A stretch of DNA of 64,000 bases, from assembly GCA_023269675.1 (NCBI GenBank), contig JAHFSX010000033.1, positions 1-64,000 on the forward strand, given 5' to 3'. This document shows, piece after piece, positions 8,914 through 17,506 of the stretch. The stretch's first letter is position 1. Each line of letters opens with the position of its first letter. The stretch is from Verrucomicrobiota bacterium. Lineage in GTDB: Bacteria; Verrucomicrobiota; Kiritimatiellia; RFP12; UBA1067. A program made the translations under genes and the position numbers. A model generated the notes under the pieces. The model worked only from the letters and a program-made list of their open reading frames with translations. It had not been told where the DNA came from and made no database searches.

Positions 8914-9489
8914 TTAGGACCCCGGATGCACAAAGGGCTTCTTCTGCGCGCAGAGCGGACACAGGGCGGGCTCCCACACCTCGGGCGCCATCTGCAGCAG
9001 CGCGAAGGTGGGATAGTCAAACCTGGCCTGCCCGGCGCTGCGGTCCACCAGCACCAGCACGGCTGCCACCTCGGCACCCGCCGCCTTGACGAGATCAATC
9101 GTTTCCTGCACGCGGCCGCCGCGCGTGATCACGTCCTCCGCCACCACATACCGCTCGCCCGGCTTCATGCCGAAGCGGCGCATCACCAGTTTATTGTCCT
9201 GCTTTTCAGCGAAGATGCACTTCACGTCCATCGCGCGCGCAACCTCATGCCCCACAAGGATGCCGCCCAGGGCGGGCGAGATCACGCCATCGACCGCACC
9301 GATCTCCATCGCCGCGCGCATGCGCTTCACGAGTTCGTCGCAGAGTTGTCCCGCGATGCGCGGATAACGCAGCACGTTGGCGCATTGGAAAAAGCGGTTG
9401 CTGTGCAGCCCCGACCGCAGTTCGAAATGGCCGCTCAACAACGCGCCCGTATCCTCAAGCATCTTCAGAATGTCCGGCTCTGTCATCAT
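8914..9489 (-). CDS. pyrE: Orotate phosphoribosyltransferase
   Basis: PyrE makes orotidine 5'-phosphate from orotate and PRPP in de novo pyrimidine synthesis. The 191-residue product has the conserved SGLHSNRFFQCANVL orotate-loop segment near residue 23 and the PRPP-binding motif VVAEDVITRGGRVQET near residue 117. The C-terminus carries CPLCAQ, a paired-cysteine tail. Two adjacent ATG codons (9489 and 9486) follow an AAAGGGA site; the second has the better spacing. It sits 68 bases downstream of the ABC ATPase gene and may be the last gene of that transcript. Confidence 0.9.
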   Translation of the reverse strand: MMTEPDILKMLEDTGALLSGHFELRSGLHSNRFFQCANVLRYPRIAGQLCDELVKRMRAAMEIGAVDGVISPALGGILVGHEVARAMDVKCIFAEKQDNKLVMRRFGMKPGERYVVAEDVITRGGRVQETIDLVKAAGAEVAAVLVLVDRSAGQARFDYPTFALLQMAPEVWEPALCPLCAQKKPFVHPGS

Positions 9490-9557
9490 CGTTCCCTTTC
9501 TCAGTCTGTCACTTCTCTCACCACTCACGCACACCCGCGGATGGGGCGGCGTCTTTC

Positions 9558-10238
9558 TCACCCGACAAATCGTCCATCGCGCAGGGACACCTGCCGTCCC
9601 ATGCGCTGCGCGCACGCCTCCGCATGGGTCACCACGATCAGGGTGGTCCTCTCTTCGGCGTTGAGCTCCAGCAGGAGATCCACCAGCGCCCGCGCCGACG
9701 TCTGATCCAGCGCGCCGGTCGGCTCATCGGCCAGCACCAGGCAGGGGTTCATCACCAGCGCCCGCGCCACCGCCACCCGCTGCCGCTCGCCACCGGAAAG
9801 CTGTCCCGGAAAATGGGCCAGCCGCGCACCCAGCCCCACCCGCTGCAGCAGGTGGGCGGCACGTTCTTGCCGCTCCTCGCGCACCGCCGCGCCCCACGAC
9901 GGCACCAGCACGTTCTCGAGGGCGGTCAGTTGCGGCAGCAGGTGGTGCGCTTGAAAAACGAAACCGACCTCCCGGTTCCGGAACTGCGCGCGCGCCGCCT
10001 CATCCAGTCCGCCCAGCTCGCGCCCGTTGATCCGCACCTCGCCGCTGTCTGGCCGGTCCATCGCGCCGATGATCTGCAGCAGCGTCGTCTTGCCTGACCC
10101 CGACGGCCCGGTCACCGCCAAACTCTCGCCCGCCGCCACATGCAGGGACACGCCGCACAGCACCGCCACCGGCACGCCGTCCGGAACTTGAAACGTCCGG
10201 ACAACGCCCTCGACTCTCACATCCGCGCCTGCGCTCAT
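9558..10238 (-). CDS. LolD/MacB-type ABC transporter ATPase
   Basis: A 226-residue ATPase with Walker A GPSGSGKTT near residue 45, Q-loop FVFQAHHLLPQLTALENVLVP, signature LSGGERQR, Walker B CLVLADEPTGALD and a terminal switch histidine (VVTHAE). The sequence type matches the LolD/FtsE/MacB family, whose members drive lipoprotein release, cell division or peptide export through a membrane permease. No permease is encoded nearby. The ATG at 10238 overlaps the stop of the preceding beta-propeller gene (ATGA), so the two are translationally coupled. A start 21 bases further upstream is possible. Confidence 0.85.
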   Translation of the reverse strand: MSAGADVRVEGVVRTFQVPDGVPVAVLCGVSLHVAAGESLAVTGPSGSGKTTLLQIIGAMDRPDSGEVRINGRELGGLDEAARAQFRNREVGFVFQAHHLLPQLTALENVLVPSWGAAVREERQERAAHLLQRVGLGARLAHFPGQLSGGERQRVAVARALVMNPCLVLADEPTGALDQTSARALVDLLLELNAEERTTLIVVTHAEACAQRMGRQVSLRDGRFVG

Positions 10239-11341
10239 CTGCCGCCTCCCTTCAAACACACCACCGCCTGGTCGGCCACGCAGGCCAGCCTGCCGCCGCG
10301 CCCGACCACCGGGCCGCGCACCTCATCGCCCAAGGCCAGCCGCGCCGTCAACCGGCTCGCGGCGTCATACACGCTCACGCCTCCGCCCGCCAGCACGTAA
10401 AGCCGTCCCTCGTCAAAAAGCAGACCGCTCACTGCCGCGCCGACCGCCACGCGCCCGGACGGCTTCTCGCCCGCGCGCCAGAATACCACCTCGCCCTCCT
10501 GCGTGCCAATCGCGATCAGGCCTCCGAAAGCCTCGACCGGTTTAACGAACGCTTCGCTGGGTGAAACGTTGACCAGCGCCTCGCGTGTCAGCGTCTCGGC
10601 ATTCACAGCCACCAGATTGCCCTGGCGCGTGCCGGCCACCAAACGCCCGCCCGCCGTCGCCAGCACGCCCCCGGCCATCTGATCGTCCGATCCCACCGCC
10701 ACGGACCCGCGCAGCGCCCCGTTCGCTGCATCGAACACGTAGATCGCGCCGTCGCAGTTCCCGTACGCGATGCGCCCCTGCCACGCGACCGCCTCACCGT
10801 CGCACCGGTTGGTCGCCTCGCTCTGCCACACGACGGCGCCATCGCCGGCCCGCAAACAGAAGAGGCGCCCGTCCTCCTGCGACATCAGCCAGATCACCGT
10901 CTCGGACCCCCGCACGCCCGTCAGCGGCGCATGCTGGAAACGTCCTTCCGTCTCGCGCGTCCAAACCACCTCGCCCGTGGAGACCTTCAATCCGGTCACG
11001 CGTCCCTGCTGCGACGCGACCACCGCCAATCCGCCGACCACCGACGCGGCGCACTCGAAAACCTGGTTGGAAAAGCCGGTCTGCCACACGCGCCGACCTT
11101 CGGACGACAGGGCGGTCACCCCGCCGGCCGCATCCGTGACGATCCAGCCGTCCGCACTCGCGCACGGCAGATTCGGCTTCGCCGCCATCTGCACCCGCCA
11201 AGCCACGCTTAACGCAGTCTGGCGCGCGCGGCCGGCTTCGGACGACCGCGCCCCCCCCCCCGCGAACATGACCGCCAAGGCCCCGGCGCAGGCCAGGGCG
11301 AACGCGCACGGCAAAACCCAGTTGACCCACCGCATTTTCAT
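10235..11341 (-). CDS. Membrane-anchored PQQ/BamB-like beta-propeller protein
   Basis: A 368-residue protein with an N-terminal hydrophobic anchor (residues about 6-27) and then repeated blades with a WQT/WTRE/WQSE-type aspartate and glycine pattern typical of PQQ-like (BamB-type) propellers. Examples are GRRVWQTGFS, GEVVWTRETEG and GAVVWQSEAT. Such propellers act as protein-interaction platforms in the periplasm. Its start overlaps the stop of the upstream gene and its stop overlaps the start of the ABC ATPase gene (both ATGA), placing it firmly in this operon. Its exact partner is unknown. Confidence 0.75.
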   Translation of the reverse strand: MKMRWVNWVLPCAFALACAGALAVMFAGGGARSSEAGRARQTALSVAWRVQMAAKPNLPCASADGWIVTDAAGGVTALSSEGRRVWQTGFSNQVFECAASVVGGLAVVASQQGRVTGLKVSTGEVVWTRETEGRFQHAPLTGVRGSETVIWLMSQEDGRLFCLRAGDGAVVWQSEATNRCDGEAVAWQGRIAYGNCDGAIYVFDAANGALRGSVAVGSDDQMAGGVLATAGGRLVAGTRQGNLVAVNAETLTREALVNVSPSEAFVKPVEAFGGLIAIGTQEGEVVFWRAGEKPSGRVAVGAAVSGLLFDEGRLYVLAGGGVSVYDAASRLTARLALGDEVRGPVVGRGGRLACVADQAVVCLKGGGR

Positions 11342-12069
11342 GGCTTTGTATAATTCCAGTACAGGTCCACGAAGCCGCGCGCCGCGCCGCGCGCCCTCCC
11401 TCGCAGCAGCGCCTGTTCAAACACCGCCACAGCCTCCGTCCGGGGCGAAAGCAGGAGCATGTGCGCCATCGTGCCGTCCGCCTCCGTCTCAACATAATAC
11501 CGGCAATGTCCGCTGCGCTCCGGCACGTGATTCTTAGGCACGGGGAACACGAAAGCCGCCGCCGACAAAGCCTGATCCAAAACCGCGCGGACCCCTTGCG
11601 GCGGCAGCGGCCACGCGGCGGACGCGGACGCGTCACCCGCCAACGGCACATTCATCTCGGGCAGGCGCTGCGCCAAAGGCTCGACCGCCGACGGCTGCCA
11701 CACGCCCGGATAGCGGGCCCCCTGCTCCAAAAACTCGGGAGGTGGCAGCGCGTGATCCAACTCCGCCAGGGCGACGTCCATGCCGGGCGAGAGCTTCTCG
11801 CCGGTGCTGCCCAGCGTCCACGCCATCATGGTCTTTTTGAAAACCTGCGCGGCGTAAGCCGGATCCAGCGTGACATACGCCGCGTGGGGTTCGGACAAGG
11901 GCGGCACGACGCGCGCCTCGAACAGCACCGCCGCCACCGGCAAGAGGCTCCACAGAAAAAGAATGGCGGCGAGCAACAGAAAAGCCTGCCACCAGAACAA
12001 GATCGGCCGCCGCGCCGCCTTGGCCCGATAACGCTGTCCTCCCGCCGCTGTCGCTTCCACGTTCATCAT
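11338..12069 (-). CDS. Single-pass membrane protein of unknown function
   Basis: A 243-residue product with a basic N-terminus, one strong membrane segment (about residues 23-48, WWQAFLLLAAILFLWSLLPVAAV) and a periplasmic domain of about 190 residues that I do not recognise. The ATG at 12069 (or its neighbour at 12066) is preferred over an upstream TTG. It overlaps the ExbD gene only if the longer form is used; the ATG form starts 17 bases after the ExbD stop. Position between ExbD and the propeller suggests it is part of the same envelope machine. Confidence 0.6.
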   Translation of the reverse strand: MMNVEATAAGGQRYRAKAARRPILFWWQAFLLLAAILFLWSLLPVAAVLFEARVVPPLSEPHAAYVTLDPAYAAQVFKKTMMAWTLGSTGEKLSPGMDVALAELDHALPPPEFLEQGARYPGVWQPSAVEPLAQRLPEMNVPLAGDASASAAWPLPPQGVRAVLDQALSAAAFVFPVPKNHVPERSGHCRYYVETEADGTMAHMLLLSPRTEAVAVFEQALLRGRARGAARGFVDLYWNYTKP

Positions 12070-12085
12070 AACCGACGCGCCCCGA

Positions 12086-12580
12086 TCACTCCGGTTTCTC
12101 GGCAACGTTCACCCGCTGCACCCCAGCCTCGCGCACCGCATTGACAAAGCGCATCACGTCGCCGTGCGGCACCCGCTTGTCCGCTAAAAGCAACAGCTCG
12201 TTGCGTGCGCCCAGCGCCACGCGGCTCTTCACGCGCTCGGTCAAGACCGCCATCTGCTCCCCGTCTTGCGTTTCGTAGCGGTCATCGTCAAAGAAGATGA
12301 GCGTCTCCTCTCCGCCCGGCGTGTCGCGCGCGACAGTGATCATCAGCGCGGTCAAGCCCACGTACATGCCCTCACGGAAGGTCGCGCGCGGCAGGTCGAA
12401 AACCACGCCGGGACTGATCACGGTCCGCCGGTTCACCATCAGCATCAAAAACACGATGATCACGCAGTCGATCCAAGGCACCATCGACAGCAGCGCCTGC
12501 GCCCAGACACCGCCAAACCGGTACACCGTCCGGTGCTTCCGGACCAGCTTGCTCCACCCCTCGCGTTGTCCCGTCATCAT
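12086..12580 (-). CDS. ExbD/TolR-family proton-channel subunit
   Basis: A 164-residue protein with a single transmembrane helix (about residues 29-49, LLSMVPWIDCVIIVFLML). Aspartate 38 occupies the position of the essential proton-conducting Asp of ExbD/TolR. The periplasmic part ends in the usual VPHGDVMRFVNAVREAGVQRVNV segment. ExbB/ExbD complexes use the proton gradient to do work across the periplasm. It directly follows the ExbB-type gene (10 bases apart), and it precedes an unrecognised membrane protein in place of a TonB. Confidence 0.85.
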   Translation of the reverse strand: MMTGQREGWSKLVRKHRTVYRFGGVWAQALLSMVPWIDCVIIVFLMLMVNRRTVISPGVVFDLPRATFREGMYVGLTALMITVARDTPGGEETLIFFDDDRYETQDGEQMAVLTERVKSRVALGARNELLLLADKRVPHGDVMRFVNAVREAGVQRVNVAEKPE

Positions 12581-12590
12581 GCGTCACCCC

Positions 12591-13208
12591 TCACAGCATC
12601 GACGTGTCCTGCTTGGTCAGATAGGCCACGATCTCGGATGCCGAGGCCTCCATGTCCAACACGATCCGTTCAATGCGCACCATCAGCATCGCGTACATGA
12701 CGTGGCACGGGATCGCCACCAGAAGCCCCGCCACCGTGGTCACCAGCGCCTGCATCAGCCCCGCGGTCAGGCTCGTGTTCTGCACCACCGGCGCCTGCTC
12801 GTTCACCGCCAGCACCACCTGGATCACGCCCAGCAAGGTGCCGAGCAGCCCCAAGAGCGGCGCGATCTGACAGGTGATCGCCAGAGACGCCAGCCGCCGC
12901 TCCAGCCGCGAAATCTCCGCGCGCCCGGTGTTGTCCACCGCCTCCCGTATCGCTTCGAGCGTCCCCTGCCTGTGCCGGATCGCCGTCAGCACCACCGCCG
13001 CCACAGGTCCCGGCGTCTCTTCGCAGATCATCATCGCCTCTTCGCGGTTGCCGTTCTCGAGCACGTTGCACACGCCCTTCAGGAAGTCGCCGTAATCGAT
13101 CTGCGCGCGCCGCAGGTGCAGCAGGCGCTCAAAGAAGACCGCCACCGCCGCGACCCCCAAAAGCACAATCACCCAGAACACAGGCCCGCCTTGCATGATG
13201 AATGTCAT
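12591..13208 (-). CDS. ExbB/TolQ/MotA-family proton-channel subunit
   Basis: A 205-residue protein with three predicted membrane helices: residues about 10-27, about 112-132 (APLLGLLGTLLGVIQVV) and about 152-174. The TLLGLLGT-type motif in the second helix and the LVTTVAGLLVAIP third helix are hallmarks of ExbB/TolQ. It forms the pentameric channel around ExbD dimers in the inner membrane. Its ATG overlaps the stop of the large TPR gene (ATGA), linking the TPR protein to the channel. Confidence 0.9.
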   Translation of the reverse strand: MTFIMQGGPVFWVIVLLGVAAVAVFFERLLHLRRAQIDYGDFLKGVCNVLENGNREEAMMICEETPGPVAAVVLTAIRHRQGTLEAIREAVDNTGRAEISRLERRLASLAITCQIAPLLGLLGTLLGVIQVVLAVNEQAPVVQNTSLTAGLMQALVTTVAGLLVAIPCHVMYAMLMVRIERIVLDMEASASEIVAYLTKQDTSML

Positions 13209-15694
13209 GAACCACCCGCCTTTTTCTTCCGCAACCGTTCGATCCGCTGACGGGCCTCCTCTTCGCCGGGCACGCCCGCCTGAACCACCCGCTGCAAGAT
13301 CCGCACCGCCTGCTCGGGCTGACCCTTTTGCTCATACAACTCCGCCACGTTGAGCGCCGCACGCACGAACAGGCTGGTGCTGGTCTCGTCATACCACACC
13401 CCGCGGGCACGCTCCTCCTGATAACGGATCATCACTTCCGAATAGTACTGGTCGATCGCATCGTCGATCCTTTTCATCTTCTCTAAACAGCGCCCCGCCT
13501 TGAACTGGAGCTGCAGGGTCAGCGCCGGAGTCAGGACCCCCTGTTCCAGCATCGCCCGATAAGCCACCAGCGCCTCCTGATAACGCGCGCCGTTATCCGC
13601 CCCCAGCGCAAAGAGACAATCCCCTTTGCGCATCAGCGCCATCCGGCTCCATTCGCTGTCCGGCGCCTGGCCGCTGACCTGGTCCAACAGCAGGACCGCC
13701 TCGTCGAAGCGCGCCAGCTCCATCAAGGCGTCGGCCTGCACCAGCAGCGCCTCCGGGACCCGCGGACTCAGGGGATACGCCCGCACCAGCCGCGTCACCA
13801 GTTCGACCGTGCCGGTGAAATCAGCCCCGCCGAACGCCGCGCGCGCCGCCCACAACAGGGCCGCATCCGCCCAGCGGTTCGCCGGCCACCGCGTGACGTA
13901 TTCCAGGAAGAAACGCCGCGCGTCCTCGAACTTCCCGCGGTTGAAATCGAACTTCCCCAACCACAGCATCATGTCGGACAGCCGCGCCGACTCGGGAAAA
14001 TCGAGCAGGAACGAGGCCGCCGCCGCCCGCGCCTCCTTGTCCCGGCCCAGGCCGTACAGGCACAGGGTCAGCAGAAAGCGCGCCTCGTCGCGCCGCGCCG
14101 GGTCGCTCTCAGCCACCGAGGCGAAGTCCTGCATGGCGGCGTCAAAGCGGTACGTCCGGTAATAGACTTTGCCGCGGCCCATAAACGCGTCGACGCGCAC
14201 CGCCTTCTGGTTGAACGCGGCCAGCACCGCGGCATACGTCTTCACCGCCTCGTCGAAATCCCCCGCCTCGGACTGCACCGCGGCCAGGCGCAGCAACGCC
14301 TTGGGCGCGACGTCCCGGTCCGGATACGTGTCCGCCACCTTGCGGTACTGCACCCCTGCCTCCGCGCGCTTGCCCGCACGCTCCAGGCAGTCCGCGCTCT
14401 GAAACAAGGCCCGGTCGGCGAAGAGGCTCTGCGGATAGGCCTTCGCCAATTTCGCGTAGACCTGCGACGCCTCCGCGAAACACGCGTCCGCCAGCAGCGC
14501 GTCGCCCTGCTTGAACAGGCACTCGGCTTTCTCCGACATGTTCGTGGCCACCTCCGCAGCCCGCTGAAACGATCCGCCCGCCTCTGTAAAACGACCCAGC
14601 TGCATGAGCGCCCAGCCGCGGCCCTGCAGCACCGCCGCGTCCAGCGACGACGCGGGGTAGGTCTCCAGAAAGATGCGGTACTCCGCCGCAGCCCGTTCCG
14701 GACGTTTGGCCTGCAGCAGCGAATCCGCCAGCTTCAACTGAGCCTGCATCGAGGCCGGATGTTCAGGAAATTCGCGCACCAGCGCCTTGACCAGACTTTC
14801 CCCCTCGTCGATGGTCGCCGCATCCGCCGCGAGCAGGTCGCCCAAACGGAAGCCGGCCAGCCGGCGCGTTTCGGGAAGCTGCGCGCGCTCGAACGCGGAG
14901 CGCGCATAAGCGACGGCCTCGTTGGTCTTCCCGCCGTTCATCGTGAAGACGCTCATCTCCACCAGGGCCTGCACGCGGGCCGCTTCAGCCACGCGCTCGC
15001 TCATCGCGAGCTGGTTGAACACCATCGTCGCCTCGGCCGTCTTGCCCAGCCTCATCAGGATCCGCCCGCGCAGCAGCGCGCCGTCGCTCACCGCGACACC
15101 CGATACCGACAGCTCGGCCTGCATCTTCAGCACTTCCAGGGCCGCGTCGGAACGTCCGGACCGGTCCAGCGCCATGGCCCATTCCAGCGCGTTCTCCGCG
15201 CGCGTCAGCAGGTTGGTCGACCGCTTGTCCACGTCTGCGAAAAGGGCGAGCGCACCCGGCAGATCCCCCATCGACTGCTTCGCCCGCGCGCCGATGCGCC
15301 GCATCGCATCGGCATACACGGGCGGCGCGTTGGTGGCCGCCTCTGCGAGCTGAAGCGCTTCCGCCGGCTGTCCGGCATTCAAAAGGGCCAGCGCCCGCCA
15401 ATACCCGAAGGCCTCCGGACGCGGTGCCAGCCTCACCACTTCGCCGAACGCGTCGAACCGGTTCAGCATCTCCGCATACAGCCCCTGCCCGGCCAAAGCC
15501 TCCAGCAACACCAGCAACGCCTGCGCCGGATCCGCGGCCCCGCCCCGCAGCGCCGTCTCGGCGTGCGTCTGCGCGATCGGGTATAGCTTGTCCTGCAGGG
15601 CGGCACGCGCCGTCTCCACATCACCCGGCAGCGCCACGCACGGCGGCAACAGGGCCAGCACGCACACACATGTTCTGAAGCAGGTCTTCAACAC
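13205..15694 (-). CDS. Secreted TPR-repeat protein upstream of ExbB/ExbD
   Basis: An 829-residue protein with a signal peptide (MLKTCFRTCVCVLALLPPCVALP) followed by almost continuous tetratricopeptide-like helical repeats. Typical 34-residue units with A-L-x-x-G and Y-P-x-S/D patterns recur throughout, for example AAEYRIFLETYPASSLDAAVL and YVTRWPANRWADAALLWAARA. TPR proteins of this size act as scaffolds or binding platforms in the periplasm. It is first in an operon with ExbB and ExbD, an arrangement seen in several diderm phyla in place of TonB or Tol-Pal. Its ligand is unknown. Confidence 0.8.
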   Translation of the reverse strand: MLKTCFRTCVCVLALLPPCVALPGDVETARAALQDKLYPIAQTHAETALRGGAADPAQALLVLLEALAGQGLYAEMLNRFDAFGEVVRLAPRPEAFGYWRALALLNAGQPAEALQLAEAATNAPPVYADAMRRIGARAKQSMGDLPGALALFADVDKRSTNLLTRAENALEWAMALDRSGRSDAALEVLKMQAELSVSGVAVSDGALLRGRILMRLGKTAEATMVFNQLAMSERVAEAARVQALVEMSVFTMNGGKTNEAVAYARSAFERAQLPETRRLAGFRLGDLLAADAATIDEGESLVKALVREFPEHPASMQAQLKLADSLLQAKRPERAAAEYRIFLETYPASSLDAAVLQGRGWALMQLGRFTEAGGSFQRAAEVATNMSEKAECLFKQGDALLADACFAEASQVYAKLAKAYPQSLFADRALFQSADCLERAGKRAEAGVQYRKVADTYPDRDVAPKALLRLAAVQSEAGDFDEAVKTYAAVLAAFNQKAVRVDAFMGRGKVYYRTYRFDAAMQDFASVAESDPARRDEARFLLTLCLYGLGRDKEARAAAASFLLDFPESARLSDMMLWLGKFDFNRGKFEDARRFFLEYVTRWPANRWADAALLWAARAAFGGADFTGTVELVTRLVRAYPLSPRVPEALLVQADALMELARFDEAVLLLDQVSGQAPDSEWSRMALMRKGDCLFALGADNGARYQEALVAYRAMLEQGVLTPALTLQLQFKAGRCLEKMKRIDDAIDQYYSEVMIRYQEERARGVWYDETSTSLFVRAALNVAELYEQKGQPEQAVRILQRVVQAGVPGEEEARQRIERLRKKKAGGS

Positions 15695-15715
15695 TCAGCC
15701 CTCACCGAACCCCAT

Positions 15716-17065
15716 TTATTGAACCGGACGCACGACATAGGCATGCGCCACCGGCTGGCGTGCGGCAAAAAGCTGCTGCTCCAGCGCCGCCACCTTCGCC
15801 GTCACCTCGCCACGCTTCGGCCAACTCGTCAGATAATCGGCCACTTTGCCCTCGTAGAAACCGGTCTTGCTCATCTTCGTCTCCGCGAAAACCTTCACGG
15901 CGGCCAGGTCGTCGGGATTCACCTGACGGTGCTTGAGGAACCAGCGCACCGCCGCGTAGTTGCGCAGCGCGCCCTCGGTCGCACGCCGCGTCTCGTTCAG
16001 CCGCGCCACCGCCTGCGCCTGCTTGTACTGCGGCGCGGCCGCATTGAAGGCGAGGTTGACGCCCGACGTCAACACCTCCGCGGTGTACCGGCCCACCGCC
16101 TCGCCGTCGATCAGCAGCTCGTACGCGCCGGACGCAAGCCCCGTCACCGCAACGGTCTCCTGATCCAGCTCGCGCTCGATCGGCAACAGCGCCAAAATCG
16201 GCTTCGCACCCTCGTCCACGGGAAACGGCAAGGCCTTCTCCAGCACGGTGAAACCCCACGCGCCCCCCGTCTTCGCGACCGCGGTCACCGTCGCGTTGGC
16301 GCTCTCCGTCACCCTTCCGGCCGAGGCGTCGAAAACGATCCGTGAGACCAGCGCGGGCGCGCCCTGCGCCTTGAGGAACAGCCACGCCATCATCAGGTAC
16401 CCCGGCGCGCCCGGATGCACGCGGTCCGGCCCGACGATCGTGTAGGCCGGGTCAGCCTTCTGCCGCTCGAGATTGAACGCCGTCATGGGGCCGTGAAAAT
16501 CCACCACCGTCGCGCCATTTTTTGCGGCCAGCGCCTTCACGACCTCCGCGCACCGGCCCAGACCGTCGTTGCAGCCGGGCTGGTTGTTGGTCCGGTCGTT
16601 GACCCCGGTCTGATCGAACGGCGAGGGCGTGATAAACAGCAGACGCGGCTCCCCCGCCTCGCTGCGGATACGCCCCGCCAGCAGCTCCATGTTCTTCCGG
16701 TAAGCGTCCAGCGCCCCCTGCTGCGCCGCCTTCTTCTGAGCGTCGGGATCAGCCACATAGCTGCCGCGGTTCACGTCGTTCATGCCGAACATCACCGCCA
16801 CCGAGGTCGGCTTCCGCTCGGTCACATCCTCGGCCAGTCGCCCCTGCGCGCCGCCCGCCGAATCCCCGGAGACGCCCGCGTTGACGAAACGGACGGTCCG
16901 CTCGGGAAAACGCGTCAGATAATAGTCGTAGACGAAGCTGTGGAAGCGGCCGCCGTGCGTGATGCTGTCGCCGAGAAAAACAACGGTCTCGCCGTCCTTG
17001 AACACGTCCCCGCACGCCAGTTGCGCCAGGATCAACAGCGAGACAAAAAAAGACCCTCTTTTCAT
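15716..17065 (-). CDS. Secreted SGNH/GDSL-family esterase
   Basis: A 449-residue exported hydrolase. The start at 17065 is chosen for the GGGGGAG ribosome-binding site and the signal peptide MKRGSFFVSLLILAQLACG; an open frame further upstream has neither. All SGNH blocks are present: FLGDSITHGG (block I serine), NAGVSGDSAGG (block II), FGMNDV (block III) and DRVHPGAPGY (block V Asp/His). Residues about 250-449 form an extra C-terminal domain with an alpha-helical end. Related enzymes remove acetyl or acyl groups from polysaccharides. It starts 21 bases after the TPR gene's start region but reads as a separate unit upstream of it. Confidence 0.8.
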   Translation of the reverse strand: MKRGSFFVSLLILAQLACGDVFKDGETVVFLGDSITHGGRFHSFVYDYYLTRFPERTVRFVNAGVSGDSAGGAQGRLAEDVTERKPTSVAVMFGMNDVNRGSYVADPDAQKKAAQQGALDAYRKNMELLAGRIRSEAGEPRLLFITPSPFDQTGVNDRTNNQPGCNDGLGRCAEVVKALAAKNGATVVDFHGPMTAFNLERQKADPAYTIVGPDRVHPGAPGYLMMAWLFLKAQGAPALVSRIVFDASAGRVTESANATVTAVAKTGGAWGFTVLEKALPFPVDEGAKPILALLPIERELDQETVAVTGLASGAYELLIDGEAVGRYTAEVLTSGVNLAFNAAAPQYKQAQAVARLNETRRATEGALRNYAAVRWFLKHRQVNPDDLAAVKVFAETKMSKTGFYEGKVADYLTSWPKRGEVTAKVAALEQQLFAARQPVAHAYVVRPVQ

Positions 17066-17116
17066 ACGTGAACTCCCCCGGTGGGACGGACGCTTCCGCG
17101 CCGCCAAACAGCCTTC

Positions 17117-17130
17117 AAAAATCGATTTTT
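17117..17130. promoter_or_regulatory. Candidate operator palindrome upstream of SGNH gene
   Basis: AAAAATCGATTTTT is a perfect 14-base palindrome 51 bases upstream of the SGNH start codon in otherwise GC-rich DNA. It could be an operator or a DNA-bending site. No regulator is assigned. Confidence 0.25.
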
Positions 17131-17188
17131 CATTTTGCCACGTTATCCTGCCCCGGTCGATACCAAAGGAGGAACAATCTCGAGGGCG

Positions 17189-17466
17189 GGGTGATTCAAC
17201 TTTGTTTGAATCCACACCCGAAGGAGGCGTTAGAATTTCGGAGTTGGGAGTTGCAATACCATGAAAGTGAACGTGTTCGCGCGATGCGCGCGAGGCCGTG
17301 TTTGTGATTTCAAAATGAAGTCACACGTGGGGCTCCAAAATACGGTTCCTCGCGGAAAGGCTCATCCTTGTCAAACGCCTCTTTTCACGGCCTTTTTGCG
17401 CTACCAACGCCTAACTCCTAAATTATCCTTGGTGCGCCTCAGTTTCAACGAAACTGAATCGCACCC
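17189..17466 (+). mobile_element. Non-autonomous MITE-like element, copy 1
   Basis: The element begins GGGTGATTC and ends GAATCGCACCC, near-perfect terminal inverted repeats. It is flanked by an exact 10-base direct repeat, CTCGAGGGCG (17179-17188 and 17467-17476), the mark of transposition. Each end also folds into its own hairpin (ATTCAACTTTGTTTGAAT on the left, CAGTTTCAACGAAACTG on the right). Inside these lie inverted AGGAGTT-like heptamers. The centre is non-coding and clearly alike to copy 2 at 32048-32332. No transposase is encoded, so mobilisation would need one supplied in trans. Confidence 0.8.
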
Positions 17467-17506
17467 CTCGAGGGCGCGCCGATGCCGCTCGCCACGGGAG
17501 CCCGAC

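Larger units (their letters stand above)
17066..17506. other. 441-base intergenic region with mobile element
   Basis: No gene is supported here. It holds the presumed minus-strand promoter region of the SGNH gene, a 14-base palindrome at 17117-17130, and a complete mobile element with flanking direct repeats at 17179-17476. A short open frame running through the element is rejected because its start codon is not conserved in the second copy. Confidence 0.7.
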
